Origin: Brachycybe producta
Lineage: Eukaryota > Arthropoda > Diplopoda > Playtdesmida > Andrognathidae
Length of the DNA: 64,000 bases
Assembly: GCA_036925085.1 (NCBI GenBank)
Contig: JAUPFP010000040.1
Span: 434,001 to 498,000 of the forward strand
Direction of reading: 5' to 3'
Below the pieces are notes generated by a model, which was given only the letters and a program-made list of their open reading frames with translations, did not search any database and was not told the origin of the DNA. Shown here piece by piece: positions 25,710 to 37,700 of this stretch. The stretch's first letter is position 1. The number at the start of each line of letters is the position of its first letter. The translations under genes and the position numbers were made by a program.

Positions 25710-28700
25710 CAGAAACCAAATTTCCCTACAAAGTGGATATTTTTTCCCTACAAGTGGCGGTCACTCAACAACTATTACTATATTGCGACAGTACTATCAA
25801 CTATCTATAGTCAAACGAGATAGTTGTGATAGTGCTATCGCAACAGTGTGATAGTGACTTTAGATAAATATTGATAGTCACTCCTTACTACCAATAGGAA
25901 CTTAAAAAACTTGACTTCCCCTGTGACATCACAGGCTTCCAAGTTACATTGCCTCAACTGCAGAGAGTGCTCTATGTAACAACATGTTCATTGTTAGTTT
26001 GAACAGAACATTGATATGACTTTTATCATTGCAAGAAGTGTGTCACTGGTTTTTTTTGGGGGGGGGGGGAGGCGCAAGTCCTGTTAAGTACACTTCGAAC
26101 TCTTATTTTCATTTCTGCTTTGATCTTCATATCAAAGTCAGTAGCTACTTAAAAGTTCGCAGTACGATAAGCGATCGTTGATTCGTAATTGGCTGATATA
26201 TTAGACAGTTTCAAAGAAGTTTAAAAGTTTTTCTTTTTAACTGAAAAAAAAGGTCTGGTCTTAGGTTAAGGCCAAGGTTCCACATACAGAAAAAAAAAGC
26301 AAACTAAAAAAAATGCGAAAGAAAATAGAATTTATCTCAATTAAATGATTCTACTCTATTTTGACAGAAAGTGGATCGAAGTTATTTAAATTAAATGAAA
26401 TTTAATTTAAATAACTTCGATCGGCTTCGAGTTGGCGTGATTTTGCATAAGGGTTCTTGGTCTAAGCCTTAGACCAAAGACCCCATGCAAAATTACGCCG
26501 ACAGATCCTAGCAGCGGGCGAATGCGAAGCTATAGGAGCGCCACATACGTTTTTTTTTTCGCAACTCCTCAATTTGGCAATCAGTCGTTCCGTTATAGCC
26601 CATACTTTGAAATTTTAAAGAATTTGAAAATATAAAATTCATTCTTAAGCTCGCGGGTCATACACAGAGAGGCGGCGGGCCTTAGTTTGCTGACCCCTGA
26701 TCTAAGGTCACGTACACATGCAGAAAAAAAAATTCGACTGAAAAAGGAATTTTATATCTAATGTGAATTAAAAAAAAACTCCTTCTAGTAATTTGGCTGA
26801 AACGAAGCAGAACAAATGGTGGAATTGTTTCTTCTTGTCAATGTTATCAGCCAATAGCAAGGCGTTCTTGGAACGCATAATTCTTTGTGGCTCCTCCTCC
26901 TCCTTATTATTTCTTCCCTTTTCTTATAAACTCAACAATATCCTTGGAATGGTTCCTGTTGTAATGTGCAAGAACCTTTAAACGCAATGGAAAGCAGAAA
27001 TTTCGGATCTATGCTCGTATATTTATATTTTCTGCTTGTTTTTACGTATGTGCGATCCAAGCTTTTGTTCAATACAGAATTTGGCCCCAATATTAAACAC
27101 TTTATACTCTGTAGTTTTTATAACCCAATTCGAATTTTGGCAACGTTCTTGTATTCTAAATATGGAGTATGAATTCTGTGTGTAAGGGTTGCCGTTATAC
27201 AATTTGTTCCGTTGTAACAACAACAAGAAAAAAGGCGCTTAACTATTTCTGCCAGCGATCAAGCACAGAATAAACACAGATACACGTAGGAAGAACACAG
27301 GCAGTTAGAAATAGGAGAGAACTTCAATTGGCTCCGCCCTTGTTATGACGACCGGCAACTTCTAATTGGTTGGTTATGTAGTCTGACGTCACATGCTCCG
27401 CCCTTTTCAACGTTGAACCATACAACAAACCAATTAGAAGTTGCCGGTCGTCACAACAAGGGCGGAGCCAACTGAAGTTTTCTCCTATTTCTAACTGCCT
27501 GTGGCAAGTGTGCTCAGCACAATACAGTTGTTTGCCGCGCCCTCTTATGAGCGTCAGACCAAATATCAACCAATTAAAAATTGAAAAGGGCGGGGCATGT
27601 GACATCGTTAAATGAATTCAAGTTAAATGTGTTATACCTAGTACACACCTGATAATTTAAATGCATTTAAATAATAAACGTGTTGTACAGAGCCCTGTGA
27701 AGGACAAACAAACAATATGTCGAATTCAATTTATTCAGTTAATAATCTGAAAATATTGAGTTAATACTTAAATATAATTATATAAACTATTGACGACAAA
27801 ATATTGATTTAGTAATTTCAATTTAAAATATTAATAATAAAGTCAATTTTTATTTGGGTTCATGTCCTTAACTGGATTCCGTATAATTCACCGAAACACA
27901 TTTAATTTGAATTCATTTTAAATCATTTGTGTACAAGGTATAAGGGTGAATTATACGGAATCCAGTTAAGGACATGAACCAAATAAAATTGACTTTATAT
28001 TATTAATATTTTAAATTGAAAGTACTAAATCATTATTTTAATGTCAATAGTTTATATTATTATATTTAAGTATTAACTCAATATTTTCAGAGTATTAACT
28101 GAGTATAAATTGAATTCGACATATTGTTTGTTTGCCCTTCACAGGGCTCTGTAGAACACGTTTATTATCAGGTGCGTACTATTTATAATTCACCCTAAAC
28201 ACATTTAATTTGAATTCATTTAACTCATGCGTGTACAAGGTATAAGAAAATTAAGTTGAAAAAAACATGAATAATGCATATTATGAATAAATATTAATTT
28301 CCGCAAGTGCTGCACCTTTAAAAATAACAAACACAGCTCAGCAAAAAAAAAAAAATCTCTCAAAAATAAAAATAAATAACCATGACGTCATCCAATAAGA
28401 ATGAAATAATTTTTTTAAAAAAAGTTAATTTTGGAGCAGTGCTTTTCTTGGAGCATATGTAACACTGACCGAGAAACTCAAAAAGTTATGTGTCAGACCT
28501 GTCAGGGACAGTATTTCATGTGTGTTTTTACTTTTAGGCGGCTTTGTAGATATTCAGTTTGCTTTTTCCTGCCATAAGGAGGGTTCTACAGAGCCCTTTG
28601 AAGGACAAACAAACAATTTGTCGAATTCAATTTATATTCAGTTAATAATCTGAAAATATTGAGTTAATACTTAAATATAGAAACTATTGACAAAATATTG

Positions 28701-31700
28701 ATTTAGTATTTTCAATTTAAAATATTAATAATAATGTCCTTAACTGGATTCCGTATAATTCACATAAACACATTTAATTTCAGTTCATTTAAATCATGTG
28801 TGGACAAGGTATTATTGATCCATAGACGTTTTTTTTTTTTGCAAAATTTAAACGCAAAAAACGTCGAGCGAACGTTTTTTTTTTTTAAACAACATTATGA
28901 AAAAATTCAAATTGTTTTCAAAACTAAAAGATTAAAGATAATGCTAAAAGTGTTTTTCATGACAATATCTTAAAAAATAAACAATTTTATGGTTCAGTTT
29001 GAAAAAGGACCCGTTTTTTGGTTTTTCCATTGACTTTTTCATGAAAAAACTATTTTCGGCCTTTTTTTTCAAACTTGTCATAAAAAAGTTTATTTTGAAA
29101 GATAATCATCATTAAATATATAAATTTTCTTAAAACAGCAGGTTGAATGGTGGAAGCGACCTCCTATAGAACAGTAAAGACACTACAGTGGCGCCATCTG
29201 TTAGGACAAAAATAAAATAAATATCTATAAAGCCACCTTAATCAATCTGCACAAGCTGTGACGACTTTAATTAAAAATAATATTAAAACAATCAGTAACC
29301 CCCCCCCCCCCCCCCCCCCCCCTCTCTCCCGGTGTGTGTCTAATCTTTAAGCAGACTTCTTATCAATTTTTATATCTATAAAAAGTTTATTTTGAAAGAT
29401 TGCAAACATTTTTTTTTAAAAAAAGAAAATTAGAGGTGGGACGAATTCTAAATTTTCTCGAATCCGAATCCTAAAAGGTTCTCGAATCTCTCATATAAGA
29501 ATCCTATATTATTATTCATTAAGAAGATACAAATAAATGAAATAATATTAAATATTAAATTATTAATAATAAAAAACACAAGTGTGGCTTCACTCAGGGT
29601 CAGGCCACAAGGTGATCCATTGGTGATCCGGATACCACCGAAGTTTCCAACAATCGCGCCGGTTTTTTTTTTGTTAGTGACCGCTTCTATTGGACGTCAA
29701 TTGGAGTTCAAACTAATTTTAACCAAAGTTTTTAACAGGTTTTTTTTTTAAAAGTTAGGATTCGAAAGATTCGAAAGACGAAAAAAAAAAAGCGCGAAGA
29801 TTCGAGTTTTCGAATCTTGAATATTTTTCAAGATTCACGGGATTCTTCGAATGGCCTAAACTTTACCATAGTTTTTAACAATTTTTTAAGGTTAGAATTC
29901 GAAAGATTCAAAAGACAAAAAAAAAGCGGCGAAGATTCGCGAGTTTTCGAATCTCGAATCTTTTTCAAGATTCGCGCCGGGATTCGAGGATTCGAATGTT
30001 CCCCATCCCTTAAAAAATCATCTTTGTTAAATGATTCATCATCTTGTACTGTCTTTTTTTTTTTTTGTTGACTTGTTTGTTGAGCAATTTTTCGAGCTCG
30101 TCCTTTTTTTTTTTTTTTTTTTCGTTTTGCGGGCTCTGTCGGTCTCATAATAAGTTCGTAATCATATCTTGTTGTTAAATCTTAAATTCGCTTTTGCAAT
30201 AATAATTCGAACTCGAAAGTTAATGGGACATATGCCAAAAAAATACGCTATTTTTTCATGAAAAAAAAACAAAACACAAAGTGACGTATGAAGCAATATC
30301 GGAGAATGGTTCAAAGTTTCATTGTATAAACTTAAAAGAGTGGTGTTTTTTCTCTTCTTCAATGCAGTTCGGAGTTTTTACAACCAAAAATGTTTCATTT
30401 CTCATCATCATGTTACATATATATATATATTTTTTTTATTAATAATTTTATATTATTTTAAAAGAATTTCAAACAAGAGATATCATTATTCAGCTTGTGA
30501 AACCTTGGATTGCGAGTGTTTTTTTTTTGTTTTTTTTTTGCAAGACGAGCAAAAAAAAAATTTTTTTAAAATAAATTTTAACTTACTAAGCGAGCGTAGT
30601 CTTGCAATACGGAGTAGTACGTATACGCTTTGTCTACCGAGCGTAGTGTGATTATAACTCAACCTTTGGTTCGGCTTTGATATAAGAGTGCTTTGGATTA
30701 CAAACACGTTTCTGGAACGAATTAGGCTTGCAAATCTATGGTATATATATATATTGTAACATCCCCGTTTCCGTAAGGTTAGTAGAGAGATCTCTACTAG
30801 CCATCTAGAAGTGTCGAATGGATGTTGATGATTAAGTCTTTCGGTCTATTGGCTCCTGTGTTGCTACTTAACCACCAGGGACACAAGGGTCGGTACCTCA
30901 GGAGACCTGTGGTAGAGAATATTGTAGAGATGTCGTCTTACACTCGGCTGCTGGAGACTTCGTTGTCCGGTGGAAACATCGGCTACGTGGCGGCTATAAT
31001 TCTAAGTCCCACTCCCATAAAATGACTGAGTCCACACATTGAATTCGTATGTTGAAAATGCTCTTTTATTCAATAAACAGAGAGTCCTGTAGATTGAGAG
31101 ATATCGCATCGGTCTTAAGCATAAAGACGGTTTGTCCGATCTGTCTGATCTATCCGATCTATCCGATCAATCTACAACCTCTTGTATTTATACTCAAAAT
31201 ACAATACAAACATCTGATTATGATAACAAAGGCTCCAGGTGTGTCCAAGTCTCTTGGACACACTCGGACCTAGAAGTGAACTATCACTTATCAAGAAAAC
31301 GAAAACATCTATAAGATGTATAAATTATAACAATACAGAAGGATCTTCGTTGATCCTTCTTCAAACGATAACAATACAATTTAATTACGAAAAGGACTTC
31401 TGTATCCTTTTCGTCACACTTGACCGGTGTTTCACTGGCCAAAAGTTCTATATCGTCAATTCTTCTAGGAATTATCCTATAAGAATTGACGATACAATTC
31501 ATTTGCCGTCTTTTCTTCATCCTGTAGGGTAGGGAGGTATCGTCTGATAACCTCCCGCCCACCCCCAAGCATGAGGTGAAACCCATCGATCAAAATACTT
31601 AAAACTACAGGGTGTTTCAATACAACAACGAATTCTGACGATGAATTCGTTACACCCCCCAACTAGTTTATAAGCACGTCCCTGTGCTTCCAAAAATAAG

Positions 31701-34700
31701 ACCTTGCAAAAATACCCATTGGTATAAAATTTAGGCATGCAGTAAAAATACAAAACGAAAAGTATAAAAATACTAGAAATGTGTTCCGAATAAATGCAAG
31801 CGTGCATAAACAAAACAAGTATGGAAATACTCAAAACGATAAACACAAGTATAAAATAGTACTTAAAAATACAAAGTCCAAGGCCTCTAGTAGTCCAAAA
31901 TGGCTCATCCTTGAGCAGGATCTTCTTTGCTCCTGCGCAAGTTTCTTTCCAGAAGGATGGCGGTTTCGGCAGACCTTCGGTGACTTCGGTGACTCTTGCG
32001 TTCCTCTGCATGACTGCTGGTCTCGTCAAAAAGGATGTAGGTCCAGGAGACGTTACAGAAGCCCTAGGACTCCCAGGAGCTTCCATATTGCTCCTGGCGG
32101 TAGTCTTCGGCTCCGTTACTTCGACGTCGTCCTTGTATGTTGGCCCAGGCTCACGAGGGCGGACATCCTTCAGTTTTACTCGATTATTTGGCCCATGATG
32201 AGAGAAGCTGTGGATTTCCAACCTTAATTGATTCCTCAGGTCTCTGTTGAGTCGGTTTCGTTTGACGAGAGGCCTTCGTTGCCTCCAACGCCAAACTCCG
32301 CGAACCAACAGGTCTTCTGTGAGACCTGAGTTGGCAATCTCGACTGGAAGGGCAGCCCCCTTATTTTCCATAAACCAGCCATCGTAATCGCACACGATGG
32401 TAAACCAAATTTGCATAAGTAAAACAAAACTTTTGATCCTTTCCGTAATCGAGCGATAGAAATTTTCACAATTTTCCACGATGGATGGGTGAAAACTTTT
32501 CAAAACAAAAAGATGATGAGAAATAGTGCCTGTACATGTGCTCAACACATGGGCAAAGCTGTCAGTGATGAAGAACATAAACAATAGGACCCGGATCCAT
32601 AGTGGTGCGAGGCTAGTAGACATTTCACTTAATGTATCCCTCCGCCCACGTGTTTCTTCCATGCTTGGTAGCGTCATTGACCGCTCCCTGTTTACTTCCT
32701 CATTTGGGACGTCATTTCCATCTGTGGCGTCACTAGCATCGATATCATCGTCCATTTTTGCTGTTTCATCGATAACTTCCGCGTTTTTCACCTCCATTTG
32801 AAATTCCATCGGCGAATTTACATCTTTTTCGTCGATTTTCATCGTTTCTGCAGGAATTTCGCTGATTTCTTCAACAAATCCAATGGTTTCCATGGTAAAA
32901 TTCGTCTTGTTACCATATTCTCTGGTGAATTTCATCGCATCTTCGCCAGGTAAGTATGAGAATTGCTGCTGGTTATCGTCTGCTGCCATTTTTCTTCTAA
33001 TTTCGACGTTACGGTCAGAATGCTTTCGGATTGCTTTCGTAATTATCTCAATTTCTTCTTCATCCTCAGAAGATTCGATCCAAGCATTTTGGCATCTGCA
33101 GTGTCCACAACATCTCTTCTTACGCGAAGGTAAGTTCTTTTTCTTGACAAACGCTGTCATTTCTTTTTCTTTTACAGGTTCCGATTCGGATTCTTCTGGC
33201 GATGAGTTACCCATGGACTCCAGGGTGTCTCCAGTCGTTGGAACATTGGGTCCGTTCTTTTGGTAAGTCTCATATAGTGGTCTCAGGTTTGCAACGTTTA
33301 CAGAGTCCTCCACTAATCTTCCAGCTCGATTCTCGTAACTCAATCGGTATACGGTGTCCGATACTTTCGACACAATCGTATATCCCTGTCTCCATTTCGT
33401 TAAGAACTTCTTGTTCTGTCCAGGCCTGATTCGCATGTCTCGTACAAGTACTTTCTGTCCGATTTGGTACTCGTAAGGCTTCTTATGCCTTTGGTCGTAG
33501 TACTTCTTTCGACGATCATGTGCTGCTTTCAGGTTCGTCCTGGCTGTTCTTAGTTCTTCTTCTTGGCGTTCTTCCGCCTGTTGTCGAACGTCCACGAGGT
33601 TTCCTGCCTCGTTATCCACGATAACTGGTCGTTCTGGAACTAAGGTGTCTACTTTAGTTCTGGGCTCCCTCCCAAACATGAGTCTGTACGGCGTAAACTT
33701 CGTGGATGAATGTACAGATGAGTTGTACGATTCCAGAACTTCATCCAGTTTTGTAGCCCAATCAGTCTGGTTCTTCGCAGGAGTCAGATACTTTTTCATC
33801 GTCTGAATAATGCTTTTATTCGTCCTTTCGGCGAGACCATTACTTTGCGGATGGTATGCAGTTGTTGTTTCGTGCTCTATCTTGTTTATTTTCAAGAATT
33901 CTTGAGTGTTCTTCGCAACAAACGGCGTCCCTCGATCCGAAATGAGTTTCTCTGGTATCCCGAAGATTCTCTTTACGTCTTTTGCTAGGAAGTTCATTAC
34001 GATTAGTGCGGTTGTGCTTTTCACTGCTTTAGCAACGCAATATCGAGTGGCGTAATCGACTGCCAACAAGATGTGCTTGTTTCCTCCAACCGACGGTACT
34101 AATGGTCCAATGAAATCCATTCCCCAGCAATCACAAGGCTTTCCAATGGGCATTTCTTGAAGGAACCCTTCAGGTTTCTCCGTACCCAACTTGTGTAATT
34201 GACAAATCTCACATGATCGCACATATTCGAATATGTCGTGCTTCATGTTATTCCAATAAAATCTTTGCCTGGCTCGATTCCAGGTCTTAGTTTGTCCTTC
34301 ATGACCAGCATCGGGCTCGTCATGGCATAATCTCATTACTTCTGGGATGAGATGTTTTGGCACCACATTCACGAGTGTGGGTACGGAACTTCCGTGAAAC
34401 ACACAAGCGAACAACTTGTTGTCGTAATCGCAAAACAACTTATGAAGAGGTGACTCTGGTTGGTTACGCAACTCCTCACGAATCTTCAAAATCTCTGGGT
34501 CCAATTTTTGCTCCACCTTCCAATCCCATTGTAAGGTTACATTAAAGATCACACTGTCATCTAGGTCTTCCGCTTCTGGGATGGCCTTCCAGTTAACAGG
34601 CACTCCTGCTGGATATCTCGAGAGGCAATCGGCTTCGACGTGAAGTTTCCCCTCCTTGTAGATGATTTTGTAGTCGTACTCCTGCATTAGCAGCTGCCAG

Positions 34701-37700
34701 CGACCAAGTCTTCCTTCTAGACGTGCTGCAGTCTTCATGTAGCATAATGCATGGTGATCCGTCACAATTGTAAAGGGCTTTTGGAACAGGTACGGCCGGA
34801 ACTTGGTGACTCCATAGATTACTGCTAGGCACTCCTTATCCGTCGTACTGTAGTTCTTTTCCGCGTCCCTTAGAACTCTGGAGACACTTCCAATGATCTC
34901 CTTTCTTCGTTTATCCTCTGACTTCTGGTAAAGCATCGCTCCAATTCCGTATCCACAGGCATCAGTATGCATAAATATTGCAGCCTTCGGATCATATACG
35001 GCAACTAATGGAGATTTCGACAACATATTCTTTAGCGTGCGGAATGCATTCTCGCAGTCAACTGACCATTCGAACGGTATATCTTTACCCGTCAGGTCTG
35101 ACATTGGCTTCGCTATGTTGGCAAATCCAGGTACATGCTTTCGATAATAACCCGCCAATCCAAGAAAACTTCTGATTGCGGTTACATTGTCAGGAACTGG
35201 GAAGTTCTTTATGGCGACAACCTTATCTGGATCTGGCCGAATTCCATCAGGCGAGATCAGGTGTCCCAAATACTTCACTTCTTGGAATCCAAAGAAGCAT
35301 TTCATTGGATGCAACTTCAGGTTTGCTGTCCTCAGCAGGTCCAAGATAGTTCTCAGTCTTTCCAAAAATTCTTCGAACGTTCTTCCAAACACTACGATGT
35401 CGTCAAGGTAGACAAGGCACGTTTCCCATTTGTGCCCGGCGAGTAGGATGTCCAATGCACGTTGCATAGTGGCAGGAGCGTTTCGGAGTCCGAAAGGCAT
35501 TCTTACGAACTCGAACAATCCTCGATGAGATGTAAATGCGGTCTTCTCGATGTCGCTTTCTTCCATCTCGAACTGCCAGTATCCACTCTTCATATCCAGC
35601 GTTGCGAAGTAGCATGCTCCTCTCATGGAGTCCAATGCATCATCAATCCTCGGTAATGGATAAGTGTCTGCCTTTGTAATCGCATTCAACTTCCGATAAT
35701 CTACACAGAAACGGTAGGAGCCGTCCTTCTTCTTTACAAGGACGATGGGCGATGCATACGGCGATTTCGATGGCCTTACAACCCCAGATTTCTTCATCTC
35801 CTCTAGCGTCTCATCAATTACGATGCGTTCCCCAGGCCCGCATCTTCGTAACGTGTCTCGAACAGGTAAATTATCTCCAGTTTCGATCTTGTGTTTGGTC
35901 AAATTCGTAGCTCCCAGGTCCTTAGATGAAAAGGCGAAGATCGGTTGGAACTCCTTCAGTAGGATCGTCAACTCTTCTCTTTGATCATCTGTCAGTTCAG
36001 GACCAAGTTGAATTTCTCTTTCAAAATCAACGGGTGCTTCTCCGATGTCTCTAAAGTTTTCCTCTTCGGAAACTTTGCAGGCTTGCTCTTCTTCTAGTTC
36101 TTCTAGAAGTTCGAAGTGTCCAATAGTCTCGCGGTCTCCAATCCCCACGGACTCCAGTGTGGTATTCAGGAGTTGGACTTCCAGTTGTGATGTCCCATTC
36201 CCTTGTAGCACACTGCTGGCCACAACGATGCCTTTTCTATTAAAGAGACTATCGTTCGTTTCAATCATGAGTACTTCGTTTTCCTCAATGATTCGCCCTG
36301 CAGCTACTTTGAGGTTCAAAGCCTGGCCCGGATTTAACGTAATCCTTCCTTGGGCTTTTACGCAGCTTTCCTCTCTAGCTTTTATGGCATAGGAGTTATC
36401 TAGATGGCTATTCCGAGCACATCCCTCCTCTTTTAACTCTTTGAAGAAATTCCAGGGAAGGCTACTACGCGCACTTCCTTTCTTCAGCAATTCTCGTGTT
36501 CCTTCGTAGAACATCTCATTAGCGAAGTAGATCTTGGAGGTCTTCATGGAAATGATGAGATCAAACGCAGCTCCCAGGTCTCTCCCCAGCAGTGCTTCTC
36601 GTTTTCCATCTATGATGAGCATCCTTGCCGTTACTTGCTTTCCGTTCAACTCGAACGTTGGCCACAACTGACCAAGTACCTTAATCGGTACCCCTCCTAC
36701 TGCGCCTAATGCAGGTGCATTCCGGATTGGTCCATATCGAAGTCCGTACTCTTTGGCCATTGTGCCTGACAAGATAGTGAACCCAGTTCCGCTATCCGCC
36801 AAAAATCGAACTGGTGTGCCGTCAACCTGAATGGTAATCTTGGCAACACTCTCATCGGGCGTAGTATCTCCTACCTCGATGAGTTCGCATGAGGTGAGTA
36901 GGCTGTCTACAGTGATTTCGACACTCTTTCGACAACAAGCCCTACTCCTCAATAAATCTCCAACTTCAACGGATTCAATAACCTCGCTGTTCGCAGGGAT
37001 CCTGCTGGTATCATCTCCTCTACCGATAGCTGCGTTTACAATAGCCTTCTTGGATTTCTTAGCATCAGTTTCGGCCTTGCCCCAGGCAATAACATTGGAT
37101 GTTACATCTTGAGGGATTTCCTGAGCAACATTGCTTATCCCCGGTATACACGCCGCAGAATTCTGTTGGGTCCTTCCCTCAATTCCGTCTGGCACCGCAG
37201 AATTCTGTTGGGTCTTTCCCTCAATTCTGTCTTGATGAACTCCAGTTTCCATGGCTTCCACAATTCTCTTTGCTTCCTCCAAGCTATTCGCGTAAACTAC
37301 CATAGCTTTCGTAGGTGACCAGATGATGGGTTCCGGAAATATCTCTTCGATGATTTCTCCCCTTCGACCAGTATCCTTTCGCAGCTTCTTATTTTTTCGT
37401 GAATTCCGTTGTCGTTTTCCATTCGTAATGCCGACTAACAACTCCGACGATTGCTCAGGGAGTCCTTGAGTGTCCAAATCACATGGTCTCTTCGGTGCTC
37501 CAGCCTTTGGTCTAGTTGTGGTGACATTCGAAATGCCGACTAACAACTCCGACGATTGCTCAGGGAGTCCTTGAGTGGCCAAATCGCATGGTCTCTTCGG
37601 TGCTCCAGCATTCCGTCTAGTTTTAGTGACATTGGTAGCTTCGCTCACGCCCCTATTCCCCCCCAACAAAGCTTTGTCCACAATGTTTTGGGAATTGGCG

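Larger units (their letters stand above)
30755..31654 (-). repeat. 3' LTR of the retrotransposon
   Basis: 900 bp, identical to the other LTR except A at 30776 against G at 39445, and T against C in the TTTTCYTCATCC word near 31515. Minus-strand TATA box at 31185-31192 and AATAAA at 31065-31070. The end of pol reads into it. Confidence 0.95.

Noticed and set aside
30822-31025. Small open frames duplicated in the two LTRs
   Set aside because: Present because the LTRs are duplicated; no coding signature, although the minus-strand end of pol does enter one LTR.
31781-32227. Plus-strand open frames across the retrotransposon
   Set aside because: Shadows of the minus-strand pol; no domain.
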